Assembly (NCBI GenBank): GCA_905199135.1
Contig: CAJKFC010000013.1
Coordinates: 1-27,292, forward strand
Direction: 5' to 3'
Source of the DNA: an uncultured Eubacteriales bacterium
GTDB lineage: Bacteria; Bacillota; Clostridia; Oscillospirales; Butyricicoccaceae
Length of the DNA: 27,292 bases
The notes beneath the pieces are model-generated. The model did no database searches, was not told the DNA's origin, and was given only the letters and a program-made list of their open reading frames with translations. Positions within the stretch are counted from its first letter, which is position 1, and the number at the start of each line of letters is the position of its first letter. Both the position numbers and the translations under genes were made by a program. Positions 7,573-15,368 of this stretch are shown here, piece by piece.

Positions 7573-9635
7573 TTATCCCCTGAAAAGCTCTCTCAATTTG
7601 CGGAGAACCGCAGATGTATTGAGGTCTACCTTTTTGCCTATGTCATGCATCCTGATTTTTGCCGTGAATCCTTCACGCTCATACTCAACTATTCCGAATT
7701 CTTTCATAACATCAAGACATACAAGATATTTTGCGGGGTTCATATTGCTCTTTGATTCATATTTTACCTTTCGGCTGCGGATATCAATGTTTATCTTTTC
7801 GGAAGGGTGACTTTTTAGATTTCTGAAAACCGCCACTATATCATCCCTTACCGGAAGGAGTATTCTTGCGTCGTCGGCATCGGCAAAGCCTTTTTCTGCA
7901 TACTCCTCATATATTTCACGGTAGAGGAGGTCTTTGTTCACCTCGTTTTCCGTCAATTTGATATCCTTTATTATCATCTGCACGCTGCGGCAGCCTCGGT
8001 ATTCCGATATATCTGCCGTACCGACGATATCCACTCTGTCGCCCGGTGTAAGCTGGCACCCGATAGTGGGAAGTCCGAAGCCCAAAGCGTAAAATCTGTT
8101 GTTTTTACCCGACACAAGGAGTTTTACATGTTTATCCTTGCCTATGGGCGTGAGTTCCTCTATCAGCATATTTCTGACAATAAATACCGGCTGAGGGTTT
8201 CCCATTCCGAAAGGTTCCAGCATCTCAAGGCTTTCCACCTGCGGCATGGTAAGCATATCCGAGTCGATCTCACAGTCAACGGTGATGGTGGGGACTATCT
8301 CCTCCTTGCTGAGTATGTCAAAGCAATAGGAGCACAGAGCTTTTTTGAAGTCCTCCAGCTTATCTTTATCTATGGTAAGACCGACGGCCATCTCGTGCCC
8401 GCCGTACTTTTCCAGCCATTCGCAGTTTTTCTCGAGGGCCTGATATAAATTGAAGCCCTTTATGCTGCGTCCCGAGCCCTTTCCCTTTCCCTCGTCGATA
8501 TGAGAATTGTGGGTACAAAATATTTCTCTGTTATTCTTGAAGCTACAATGCCTATAACTCCGTTATGCCAGTTTTCGCCCCACATGACTATCGCCTTGTC
8601 TGTATTGCTGTCGTATTCGGCCTCTATTTTTTCGGCTATCTCGCTGTATATCTCATTTTCGGCCAGCTGTCTGCGGCAGTTCATCTCGCACAACAGCTCA
8701 GCTATCTCACAGGCAGTGCAGTCGTCCTCAGTGAGGAGCAGCTTTGCCGCGTTGGAAGCTCCTCCCAGTCTGCCCGCCGCGTTTATACGGGGAGCCATCA
8801 TAAAGCTGACATTGGAGGCGCTGACAGGCTTTCCGTATATGTTTATCTTTTTCATAAGGGCGCAGAGACCCTTATTTTTGGTCTTTTCAAGTATTTTAAG
8901 ACCGTGGAAAACTATAGCTCTGTTTTCCGACACAAGGGGCATGACATCGGCTATGGTGCCAATGGCCACCACATCGCCGTATTTTTTTATCATCTCCGCT
9001 GTGTCGGTCTTTCCCTTTTCGAGGGCGCACAGCAGCTTGAAAGCCACTCCGACTCCCGCCAGCTCTTTAAAGGGATATCCGCAGTCAAGTCTCCTCGGAT
9101 TTACCACCGCTTCCGCCTTGGGAATATCCTCTTTGCACTCGTGGTGGTCGGTTATTACCACCCTCATTCCCACACTGTGGGCATACTCGGTTTCTTCTAT
9201 GGCAGTTATGCCCGAATCGACCGTTATGAGAAGCTCAACTCCATCCTCCCTGAGGCTGTCTATTGCCTGAATGTTAAGTCCGTATCCTTCGTTTATCCTG
9301 TCTGGAATATAGTATTGGCAGGCGGCCCCTCGGCTTTTGAGATATCTTATGAGTATGCATGTAGATGTGACACCGTCCACATCGTAATCGCCGTACACGG
9401 CTATCCTTTTATGCTGAGCTATCGCCTGCTCTATTTCAGAAACCGCCTTGTCCATATCGGCTATCAGAAACGGGTCGAAAAGCATGTCAAGGTCGGTGGA
9501 AAGAAATCTTTTTACCTCATCCTCACCCTCGATACCTCTTGCGCTGAGAACAAGCTGAGCTAAATTTCGGCCCGAGTTGTCAATAGACGCGGAATTGCCC
9601 GTGTCCGAACGAAGCTCCCATTTTTTATTTTTCAT
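7573..9635 (-). pseudogene. recJ: Single-stranded-DNA-specific exonuclease RecJ, interrupted by a frameshift
   Basis: Two reading frames together make one RecJ of about 687 residues. The first (9635 to 8460, 391 residues) carries the DHH phosphoesterase domain: DYDVDG (83-88), VDSG (139-142), DHH (163-165), TIADVMPL and APRINAAGR. It also holds the start of DHHA1 (WHNGVIGIVASRI). It then runs into unrelated residues and stops at 8460. The conserved continuation, EGKGKGSGRSIKGF followed by GGHEMAVGLT, is in the -1 frame and continues to 7573 through LEPFGMGNPQPVF and the OB-like and C-terminal domains. From 8391 the second frame has its own ATG. RecJ is a 5'-3' exonuclease in recombination and mismatch repair. 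The fault is a single missing base near 8497: a real mutation, a sequencing or assembly error, or less likely recoding. Confidence 0.9.
8489..8500 (-). other. recJ: recJ frameshift site
   Basis: On the minus strand the zero frame encodes FVPTILIS up to about 8497. The next conserved residues, DEGKGKGSG, begin with GAC at 8496 in the -1 frame. One base is missing after ATATC. No homopolymer lies at this point. A purine-rich GGGAAA repeat tract begins just downstream, at 8491 and below. Confidence 0.85.
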
Positions 9636-9668
9636 GTTCTCACCTGCTTCCGTTTATAATAATAATTT

Positions 9669-9697
9669 ATTATAACAAATTTACAACAAATATACAA
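9669..9697 (-). promoter_or_regulatory. Promoter of the recJ-rel-dtd-MBL-hemZ operon
   Basis: On the minus strand TATAAT (9669-9674) lies 17 bases from TTGTAT (9692-9697), in an AT-rich gap about 35 bases before the recJ ATG. The recJ ribosome site is AGGTGAG a few bases before the start. This is the only good promoter-like site I found ahead of the operon. Confidence 0.65.
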
Positions 9698-9747
9698 GGG
9701 ATATTTATCAAAAAGGGTATAAAAAATACCGTTTTTACAGAAAAAAT

Positions 9748-9778
9748 TTTAAAAGAGCGGCTTTCCCGCTCTTTTAAA
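9748..9778 (-). terminator. Rho-independent terminator after folD
   Basis: A 13-base stem (arms 9748-9760 and 9766-9778, with a GC-rich core AAGAGCGG/CCGCTCTT) and a 5-base loop lie directly after the folD stop codon. A T run follows on the minus strand. It ends the lgt-folD transcript before the recJ promoter. Confidence 0.9.
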
Positions 9779-9779
9779 T

Positions 9780-10625
9780 TTATCTGTTCTGCATTTTTGC
9801 AGCGATTACCGTGTTCTCCATAAGACAGCTTATGGTCATGGGTCCCACGCCGCCCGGCACGGGAGTTATAAAGGAGCACTTCGGGGAGACATTTTCAAAA
9901 TCTACATCTCCGCAAAGCTTGTTATTTTCATCTCTGTTTATGCCCACATCTATCACGACAGCGCCTTCTTTTACCATGTCTGCCTTGACAAACTTGGAAA
10001 CGCCGATGGCGCTTATCAGGATATCTGCCTTTGATGTGATTTCGGCGAGATTCTGCGTCTTGGAATGGCATACCGTCACCGTTGCGCTCTCATTGAGCAT
10101 GAGCATAGCAATGGGTTTGCCGACTATGTTGGATCTGCCTATTATAACGCAGCTCTTTCCCTTTATCTCTGTGCCTGTCGATTTGATAAGCTGAACGATT
10201 CCCTTGGGTGTGCAGGCTGTCAGCACATTTGTGCCTCTCATGACCTTTCCTGCGTTGACATCGGAAAAACCGTCAACATCTTTTTCGGGGTTGATAAGAT
10301 TGAGTATTGTCTCTTCGCAGATATGAGAAGGCAGAGGAAGCTGAACAAGTATTCCGTTTACCTCACTGTCCTCATTCATGTTTTTGATGAGAGCTATGAG
10401 CTCCTCTTCGGTAGTGGAGGCAGGAAGTCTGTGCTCTATGCTCTTAATACCCCATTTTTCGCAGGCTCTGATCTTGTTTCTTACATATACCTTAGAGGCG
10501 TCATTGTCGCCTACAAGTACGACAGCAAGGCTGGGCTTTATTCCTTTTTGAGCCAGCTGTGCTATCTCTTCAGCGTTTATGAGTCTTCTCTCTTCGGCCA
10601 GCTTTTTTCCGTCGATAATGTTCAT
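9780..10625 (-). CDS. folD: Bifunctional methylenetetrahydrofolate dehydrogenase/cyclohydrolase
   Basis: The 281-residue FolD interconverts 5,10-methylene-THF, methenyl-THF and 10-formyl-THF in the cytosol using NADP, and supplies formyl groups for purines and Met-tRNA. Visible motifs are the catalytic YVRNK with Tyr47 and Lys51, GILVQLPLP (91-99, with Gln94), PEKDVDGF (113-120), ACTPKG, the Rossmann loop GRSNIVGKP (163-171) and the C-terminal TPVPGGVGPMT. Length and motif order match the family. The start codon lies one base after the lgt stop, so translation is probably coupled. Its one-carbon role links to glyA at the right end of the window. Confidence 0.97.
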   Translation of the reverse strand: MNIIDGKKLAEERRLINAEEIAQLAQKGIKPSLAVVLVGDNDASKVYVRNKIRACEKWGIKSIEHRLPASTTEEELIALIKNMNEDSEVNGILVQLPLPSHICEETILNLINPEKDVDGFSDVNAGKVMRGTNVLTACTPKGIVQLIKSTGTEIKGKSCVIIGRSNIVGKPIAMLMLNESATVTVCHSKTQNLAEITSKADILISAIGVSKFVKADMVKEGAVVIDVGINRDENNKLCGDVDFENVSPKCSFITPVPGGVGPMTISCLMENTVIAAKMQNR

Positions 10626-10626
10626 A

Positions 10627-11631
10627 TCACTCTTTCCTTTCGTCCTGCTGATCTGTATTTTCGTCTATACCGTCATCTCCGGAAATTTCCGGCTGTTCCG
10701 GCTCGTTTTCTTCTTCCTGTCCGTTTTCGCCTGCGGACTCATTTGCATCTGCCTGCGCTTCTGCGATATTCTCAGAAGGATTCTCCTCTTCGGAAACCGT
10801 CTCTCCTTCTGCCGCAAGAGGAGCTCCGACCGTTACGGGTATTCCCTTCTTTGTGACATAGAGGTATATGAGAGTCAGAACAGCCACTGCGCAGCTTACA
10901 AAGGCCAGCACCTGGGATATTCTGATATCGGTATTTCCAAGCATAAGGCTGTCTGTTCTGAGGCCTTCGATAAAGCCTCTTCCGAGACCGTACCATGCCA
11001 CATACATCAGGAAAATCTCACCCTTGAATTTTCTCTTCTTGGAATAAAAATGAAGTATTATAAATCCTATAAAGTTCCAAAGGGACTCGTAGAGAAATGT
11101 GGGATGAACCGCTGTTCCCGTAGTTGCAACCGAGGTTCTTATGACCATTCCCCAGGGAAGGTCCGTGGCTGTACCGTATGCCTCGGCGTTAAAGAAGTTT
11201 CCCCATCTGCCTATAAACTGACCTATGAGCAGAGAAATTGCTCCGAGATCCATAAAGGACAGTATGTCCATCTTCTTTATCTTTCCGTATACGATTACAA
11301 CTATGGCAGCAGCGATCACGGCGCCGTATATGGCGAGACCGCCGTTCCAGACGGCTATTATCTCTTTGGGATTCTGGGAATAGTAGTCCCACATGTTAAC
11401 TACATAGTATATTCTCGCACCTATTATAGAAATAGGAAGGGCGAATATGAGTATATCGGCTACGATGTCGGGATTTGAGCCGAACTCTCTCGATCTCTTC
11501 ATTGCGTATAACGCGGCAATAAGAAAGCCTGTCATTATCATAACGGCATAAAGTCTTATGCCAAAGATTGTCTCCGTGGGCACCGTCAGTATGTCGTCAA
11601 ACAGCCCCGGAAATGTGATATAGTGGACCAT
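10627..11631 (-). CDS. lgt: Prolipoprotein diacylglyceryl transferase with an acidic C-terminal tail
   Basis: The 334-residue integral membrane enzyme transfers diacylglycerol from phosphatidylglycerol to the lipobox cysteine of prolipoproteins. The Lgt signature is present as GRWGNFFNAEAYG (141-153), together with GGLAIYG (98-104), HPTFLYES (176-183) and AWYGLGRGFIEGLRTD (212-227). About seven hydrophobic segments occupy residues 1-262. Residues from about 271 to 334 form an unusual tail very rich in Glu, Asp, Gln and Asn, absent from standard Lgt of about 260-290 residues. By the known topology of Lgt this tail should be cytoplasmic. The ATG at 11631 has AGGAG eight bases upstream. The gene is the first of the lgt-folD operon and diverges from ylxM. 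Confidence 0.96.
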   Translation of the reverse strand: MVHYITFPGLFDDILTVPTETIFGIRLYAVMIMTGFLIAALYAMKRSREFGSNPDIVADILIFALPISIIGARIYYVVNMWDYYSQNPKEIIAVWNGGLAIYGAVIAAAIVVIVYGKIKKMDILSFMDLGAISLLIGQFIGRWGNFFNAEAYGTATDLPWGMVIRTSVATTGTAVHPTFLYESLWNFIGFIILHFYSKKRKFKGEIFLMYVAWYGLGRGFIEGLRTDSLMLGNTDIRISQVLAFVSCAVAVLTLIYLYVTKKGIPVTVGAPLAAEGETVSEEENPSENIAEAQADANESAGENGQEEENEPEQPEISGDDGIDENTDQQDERKE

Positions 11632-11681
11632 ATCATTTCTCCTTTTTGTATGTATAAGTTATGTTCCATAACCTCTAAATT

Positions 11682-11710
11682 ATTATATCAAAATATCTCG
11701 CTTTACGCAA
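11682..11710 (-). promoter_or_regulatory. Promoter of the lgt-folD operon
   Basis: On the minus strand a consensus TATAAT (11682-11687) is separated by 17 bases from TTGCGT (11705-11710). The predicted transcript starts about 45 bases before the lgt ATG. The site lies back to back with the ylxM promoter. Confidence 0.7.
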
Positions 11711-11730
11711 TAATTATTTTACAAATAATC

Positions 11731-11759
11731 TTGACAAACGGTGTTTTATGGTTTATAAT
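11731..11759 (+). promoter_or_regulatory. Perfect-consensus sigma-A promoter of the ylxM-ffh operon
   Basis: TTGACA (11731-11736) and TATAAT (11754-11759) match the sigma-A consensus exactly, with a 17-base spacer. Transcription should start near 11766, inside the palindrome at 11761-11781. Such strength suits an operon carrying ffh and rpsP. Confidence 0.92.
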
Positions 11760-11760
11760 G

Positions 11761-11781
11761 TGTAAAGTGATTTACTTTACA
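11761..11781 (+). promoter_or_regulatory. Palindrome at the ylxM transcription start, candidate operator
   Basis: Perfect 8-base arms, TGTAAAGT (11761-11768) and ACTTTACA (11774-11781), flank a 5-base spacer. They lie between the -10 element and the AGGAGG ribosome site (11781-11786). Because the predicted start falls inside the left arm, a complete RNA hairpin could not form, so a DNA operator is the simpler reading. Confidence 0.5.
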
Positions 11782-11793
11782 GGAGGCGAACAC

Positions 11794-12168
11794 ATGAAGA
11801 GCGACACATACTACATGACAATGCTTTATGATTTTTACGGAAATCTTCTGACCGACAAGCAGAAGGATTTGTTCGACCTTTACTACAACGAAGACCTTTC
11901 CCTTTCGGAAATCGCCGACAATGTGGGTATATCAAGACAGGGTGTGAGAGACGGCGTCATGCGCTCCGAAAAGCTCTTGAGGGATACAGAAGACCGTCTC
12001 GGCCTTGTAAAGCGCTATTCCAACCTTCAGAGCTCCATTGACACGATTGAGGAAGCTGTTTCGGAAATAGCCCGTGTCAACAGCACACAGGTCAGAAACC
12101 CTGTCATAGCCAAAAATATAGATATAATCATCAAAATGGTCAAGCTTTTGTCCGAACAGGAAAAATAG
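11794..12168 (+). CDS. ylxM: YlxM-family (UPF0122) helix-turn-helix protein
   Basis: The 124-residue all-helical protein belongs to the YlxM/p13 family, encoded just upstream of ffh in Firmicutes and thought to act with the SRP. Its central region (LTDKQKDLFDLYYNEDLSLSEIA, then VGISRQGVRDG) is a sigma-70 region-4-like helix-turn-helix. The C-terminal half is helical and charged. I chose the ATG at 11794 because it has AGGAGG at the right distance and follows a perfect promoter; the longer upstream frame would begin before the promoter. The gap to ffh is ten bases. DNA binding, including to the palindrome at its own promoter, is an inference only. Confidence 0.95.
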   Translation: MKSDTYYMTMLYDFYGNLLTDKQKDLFDLYYNEDLSLSEIADNVGISRQGVRDGVMRSEKLLRDTEDRLGLVKRYSNLQSSIDTIEEAVSEIARVNSTQVRNPVIAKNIDIIIKMVKLLSEQEK

Positions 12169-12178
12169 GAGATAATTT

Positions 12179-13516
12179 ATGGCATTTGAGAATCTCGGCG
12201 ACAAGCTTTCCGCCGTTTTCAAAAAGTTAAAAAGACAGACAAGAGTTACCGAGGCCGACATAAAGGAGGCCACCCGTGAAATCCGAATGGCTCTTCTCGA
12301 GGCCGATGTAAACTTCAAGGTGACCAAGGACTTCGTGGCCAAGGTCAACGAAAAGGCTTTGGGCTCCGATGTTCTCGAGAGCCTCTCCCCTTCCCAGCAG
12401 ATCATCAAAATTGTAAACGAAGAGCTTATCGCGCTTTTGGGCGGCTCTCAGGCCAAGCTCAACAACGCGTCTCAGCCCCCCACCGTCGTAATGTTTGTAG
12501 GACTTCAGGGCGCAGGTAAGACGACAAACGCAGCAAAGCTTGCCGGATACTTTAAAAAGAAGGAAAGCAAAAGGCCTTTACTGTGCGCATGTGATATATA
12601 TAGACCCGCCGCAATAGAGCAGCTCAAAGTGGTGGGTTCCTCTCTCGACATTCCCGTATATTCAGAAGGCGTAAAAAATCCCGTCGAGATAGCAAAAAAC
12701 GCATACGCCCACGCGAAGCTCCACGGCAACGACCTTTTGATAATAGATACGGCAGGCCGTCTGCACATCGACGAGCAGCTTATGAATGAGCTCAAAGAGA
12801 TAAAAAGCGCCGTAAAGCCCCACGAGATAATGCTTGTGGTCGACGGTATGACAGGTCAGGATGCGGTAAATGCCGCAAGCGCATTCAACGATGCTTTGGG
12901 AATAGATTCGCTTCTCATGTCAAAGCTCGACGGCGACGCACGAGGCGGTGCTGCCCTTTCGGTAAAGGCTGTCACCGGCAAACCTATAAAGTTTATCGGT
13001 ACCGGCGAAAAATTGGACGCCATAGAGCCCTTCTACCCCGACCGCATGGCCTCGAGGATTTTGGGCATGGGCGATGTGCTCTCCCTCATTGAAAAGGCTC
13101 AGACAACTTTTGATGAGAAAAAAGCCGCAGAACAGCTCAAAAAAATGCAGAGCGGCAAAATGACCCTCAACGATTTTTATGATCAGCTTTCCCAGATGAA
13201 AAACATGGGCTCCATGGCAGAGATTGCCGCCATGCTTCCGGGAAACGCGGGCAAGGCTTTGAGCCAGGCCAAGGTCGATGAAAAGCATATAGCTCACATC
13301 GAGGCCATCATTCTCTCGATGACCCCGAAAGAGCGTGAAAACCCTGATATTTTAAACTTTTCACGAAAGAAGAGAATTGCCGCCGGCTGCGGACTCAAAA
13401 TTGAGGACATCAACAAGCTGCTCAAACAGTTTGAAATGACTCAGAAAATGATAAAGCAGTTCAGCGGAAAAGGCAAAAAACGCAGAGGATTAGGCGGGCT
13501 CAAGCTCCCTTTCTAA
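12179..13516 (+). CDS. ffh: Signal recognition particle GTPase
   Basis: The 445-residue SRP54 homologue binds signal sequences and 4.5S/6S SRP RNA and docks with FtsY for cotranslational membrane targeting. The domain order is complete: N domain (1-90), then the G domain with P-loop GLQGAGKT (108-115), DTAGR (190-194), SKLDGD (248-253) and DARGGAALS, then TGEKLD (275-280). The methionine-rich M domain runs from about 300 to 445, with the RNA-binding stretch RKKRIAAGCG and a basic C-terminus. The start lies ten bases after ylxM with GGAG upstream. The ylxM-ffh-rpsP order is the classical Firmicutes one. Confidence 0.98.
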   Translation: MAFENLGDKLSAVFKKLKRQTRVTEADIKEATREIRMALLEADVNFKVTKDFVAKVNEKALGSDVLESLSPSQQIIKIVNEELIALLGGSQAKLNNASQPPTVVMFVGLQGAGKTTNAAKLAGYFKKKESKRPLLCACDIYRPAAIEQLKVVGSSLDIPVYSEGVKNPVEIAKNAYAHAKLHGNDLLIIDTAGRLHIDEQLMNELKEIKSAVKPHEIMLVVDGMTGQDAVNAASAFNDALGIDSLLMSKLDGDARGGAALSVKAVTGKPIKFIGTGEKLDAIEPFYPDRMASRILGMGDVLSLIEKAQTTFDEKKAAEQLKKMQSGKMTLNDFYDQLSQMKNMGSMAEIAAMLPGNAGKALSQAKVDEKHIAHIEAIILSMTPKERENPDILNFSRKKRIAAGCGLKIEDINKLLKQFEMTQKMIKQFSGKGKKRRGLGGLKLPF

Positions 13517-13556
13517 AATAAATAAAGAATAATATAATTTTTGGAGGAAAATCAAA

Positions 13557-13796
13557 ATGGTAAAAATCAGACTCAGAAGAATGGGCGCAAAGAAGAACCC
13601 CATCTATCGTATCGTTGTAGCAGACTCCCGTTATCCCCGTGACGGCCGTTTCATCGAGCTTCTCGGCACATACAACCCCAACTGCCACCCCAGCGAATTC
13701 AAGATCGACGCTGAGCGTGCAACAGCTTGGATCAAGGACGGCGCTCAGCCCACAGATACAGTACGCGCTCTTCTCAAAAAAGCAGGTGTTTTGTAA
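13557..13796 (+). CDS. rpsP: 30S ribosomal protein S16
   Basis: The 79-residue product matches bS16 over its whole length: MVKIRLRRMGAKKNPIYRIV at the N-terminus, then DSRYPRDGRFIELLGTYNP. bS16 is an early 16S-binding protein needed for 30S assembly. A strong GGAGG (13543-13547) precedes the ATG. The 40-base gap after ffh is AT-rich and contains a TATAAT-like word, but I see no convincing -35 partner. The stop lies two bases before the khpA start. Confidence 0.98.
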   Translation: MVKIRLRRMGAKKNPIYRIVVADSRYPRDGRFIELLGTYNPNCHPSEFKIDAERATAWIKDGAQPTDTVRALLKKAGVL

Positions 13797-13798
13797 TA

Positions 13799-14044
13799 AT
13801 GGCTAACACAAATCTTACCGAGCTTTTGACATACATCGCCAAAAGCCTGGTGGATAACCCCGACGAAGTTTCGGTGGTAGGCGTCCTCGAAGGCGATACT
13901 CTTACACTTCAGCTTAGGGTTGCCAGCGGAGATATGGGTCGTGTTATCGGCAAACAGGGACGAATCGCAAAAGAAATACGCACCCTTGTCAAAGCTGTCG
14001 GAAGCCGCCAGAATCAAAAAGTATTGGTCGACATATTGGATTGA
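13799..14044 (+). CDS. khpA: KH-domain RNA-binding protein KhpA (YlqC)
   Basis: The 81-residue product is a single KH domain with the GxxG loop GKQG in RVIGKQGRIAKEIR. KhpA partners KhpB/Jag in RNA binding and cell-elongation control in Gram-positives, and is commonly encoded between rpsP and rimM. I chose the ATG at 13799 because the longer open frame starts inside rpsP; this start is separated from the rpsP stop by two bases and suits translational coupling. A hairpin terminator lies just after the stop, so expression of rimM-trmD may be lower than that of rpsP-khpA. Confidence 0.96.
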   Translation: MANTNLTELLTYIAKSLVDNPDEVSVVGVLEGDTLTLQLRVASGDMGRVIGKQGRIAKEIRTLVKAVGSRQNQKVLVDILD

Positions 14045-14048
14045 TCTT

Positions 14049-14074
14049 AAAAGGGTGGCCTCGGCTACCCTTTT
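14049..14074 (+). terminator. Intra-operon hairpin between khpA and rimM
   Basis: AAAAGGGT pairs with ACCCTTTT around a GGC/GCC-containing core, making an 11-base stem with one G-T pair and a 4-base loop, followed by a T-rich run. It has terminator form but lies inside a conserved operon, so it probably acts as a partial terminator or attenuator. Confidence 0.7.
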
Positions 14075-14095
14075 GATTTATATACGGAGATTCAG

Positions 14096-14596
14096 ATGGA
14101 TTTTTTGGAATACGGTAAAATTATAAATACTCACGGCATCAGAGGAGAGCTCAAGGTCGATGTCTATTGTGACGATTTTATAGCCGATCAGATAGACGAG
14201 GTTTTTATCGACGGCGCAAAGCATGAAATCGTATCTGTGAGATATCACAAGGGCTTTGCCCTCGTAACTCTCAAAGATATCAGCGACTTGAATCAGGCTA
14301 TGGCCCTTAAAAACAAACTCATGATGTTTGACAAAGCCTGTGTCGAGCTGCCCGAGGGCGAATATTTTATTGCCGACCTCATCGGCTTTGATGTTTTCGA
14401 CAGAAGAACTCAGAAAAATATCGGAAAACTCAAAAGAGTTGACGAAATGCCCGCCTCAAGAGTCTATGCCGTGGCTGCGGCAGAAGGCAAAGAAGTACTG
14501 ATTCCCGATGTCGAAGCTTTCGTAAAGGAGATAGACTTCGAGGGAAAGACTGTTTTTGTGGAGACGATTTATGGAATGCTGCCAGATGAAAATTGA
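14096..14596 (+). CDS. rimM: Ribosome maturation factor RimM
   Basis: The 166-residue product matches RimM, which binds S19 and helps mature the 30S head. The N-terminal beta-barrel begins YGKIINTHGIRGELKVD (7-23), the family signature. A PRC-barrel follows from about residue 90, with GEYFIADLIGFDVFD. GGAG lies a few bases before the ATG. The 3' end overlaps the trmD start by 11 bases. The rimM-trmD pairing is near universal in bacteria; the ylqD gene that precedes rimM in Bacillus is absent. Confidence 0.96.
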   Translation: MDFLEYGKIINTHGIRGELKVDVYCDDFIADQIDEVFIDGAKHEIVSVRYHKGFALVTLKDISDLNQAMALKNKLMMFDKACVELPEGEYFIADLIGFDVFDRRTQKNIGKLKRVDEMPASRVYAVAAAEGKEVLIPDVEAFVKEIDFEGKTVFVETIYGMLPDEN

Positions 14597-15311
14597 TATT
14601 CTCACCCTTTTCCCCGAGCAGATAGACGCCGTTATGCAGGGCAGTATAATCGGAAGAGGCCAGGAAGCAGGGCTCATCTCTGTTGAGGCTCACAATATAA
14701 GGGACTATACCCTCAGCAAACAGAAAAAGGTAGACGATTATCCCTATGGCGGCGGCAAAGGGCTTATTATGCAGTGCGATCCGCTGTTTCGCTGCCATCA
14801 GGATGTATGTAAAGGTGAAAAGGTTCACACCATACTCATGTCTCCCAAGGGCAAAACCTTTGATCAAGCCAAAGCCAGAGAACTGCTTGAAAGAGAGCAC
14901 ATCGTTATTGTGTGCGGACACTATGAAGGTGTAGATCAGAGGTTTATCGACCTCTGTATAGACGAAGAGATCTCTCTCGGAGATTTTGTCCTGACCGGCG
15001 GAGAAATTGCCGCTATGGCGGTGTCTGACGCTGTCTGTCGACTTGTGCCCGGCGTACTGGCCGAAAATGCCAGCTTTGAGGAGGAAAGCCACTGGAACGG
15101 ACTTTTGGAATATCCTCAATATACCCGCCCAGAAGTCTGGCACGACATGCCCGTCCCCCCTGTTCTGCTGTCGGGACACCATAAAAACATAGACGAATGG
15201 CGAATGTATAAATCTCTTAAAGATACTGAAAGACTTCGCCCCGATATGTATCAAAAGCTGGAACTTACAGAGGAACAGAAAAAGATTTTGAGAAAATTTC
15301 AAGATGAATAA
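14586..15311 (+). CDS. trmD: tRNA (guanine-N1-)-methyltransferase
   Basis: TrmD methylates G37 of tRNAs with SAM and prevents +1 frameshifting. The ATG at 14586 gives MKIDILTLFPEQID, the typical N-terminus, and 241 residues, the usual length; upstream in-frame ATGs inside rimM would add an atypical extension. Knot-fold SPOUT motifs are YGGGKGLIMQ (64-73), MSPKGKTFDQA, CGHYEGVDQRFID and GDFVLTGGE with the SAM-binding knot. The catalytic Asp region follows with PGVL and HWNGLLEYPQYTRP. The ribosome site is weak, so translation is probably coupled to rimM. A strong terminator follows at once; rplS, the common next gene, is not in this window. Confidence 0.97.
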   Translation: MKIDILTLFPEQIDAVMQGSIIGRGQEAGLISVEAHNIRDYTLSKQKKVDDYPYGGGKGLIMQCDPLFRCHQDVCKGEKVHTILMSPKGKTFDQAKARELLEREHIVIVCGHYEGVDQRFIDLCIDEEISLGDFVLTGGEIAAMAVSDAVCRLVPGVLAENASFEEESHWNGLLEYPQYTRPEVWHDMPVPPVLLSGHHKNIDEWRMYKSLKDTERLRPDMYQKLELTEEQKKILRKFQDE

Positions 15312-15348
15312 ATAAACCGCAGGCAAAAGGCCTGCGGCTTATTTATTT
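15306..15348. terminator. Strong bidirectional terminator between trmD and the 38-residue peptide gene
   Basis: CCGCAGGC (15317-15324) pairs with GCCTGCGG (15330-15337). The flanking AATAAATAA and TTATTTATT extend the stem on both sides, giving T-rich tails in both directions. It ends trmD on the plus strand and the peptide transcript on the minus strand. Confidence 0.9.
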
Positions 15349-15368
15349 AAGGTGTAACTTATGCTCAC

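Noticed and set aside
8470..8491. GGGAAA repeat near the recJ frameshift as a programmed slippery site
   Set aside because: The tract lies after the point where the frame must change, and no X-XXY-YYZ heptamer is in phase. A simple missing base is the better reading.
8565..9563. 332-residue open frame on the plus strand across recJ
   Set aside because: It is antisense to the conserved DHH domain, with no ribosome site and no family features.
11623..11793. Longer N-terminus for YlxM
   Set aside because: It would start upstream of and read through the promoter. The ATG at 11794 has AGGAGG and gives the usual family length.
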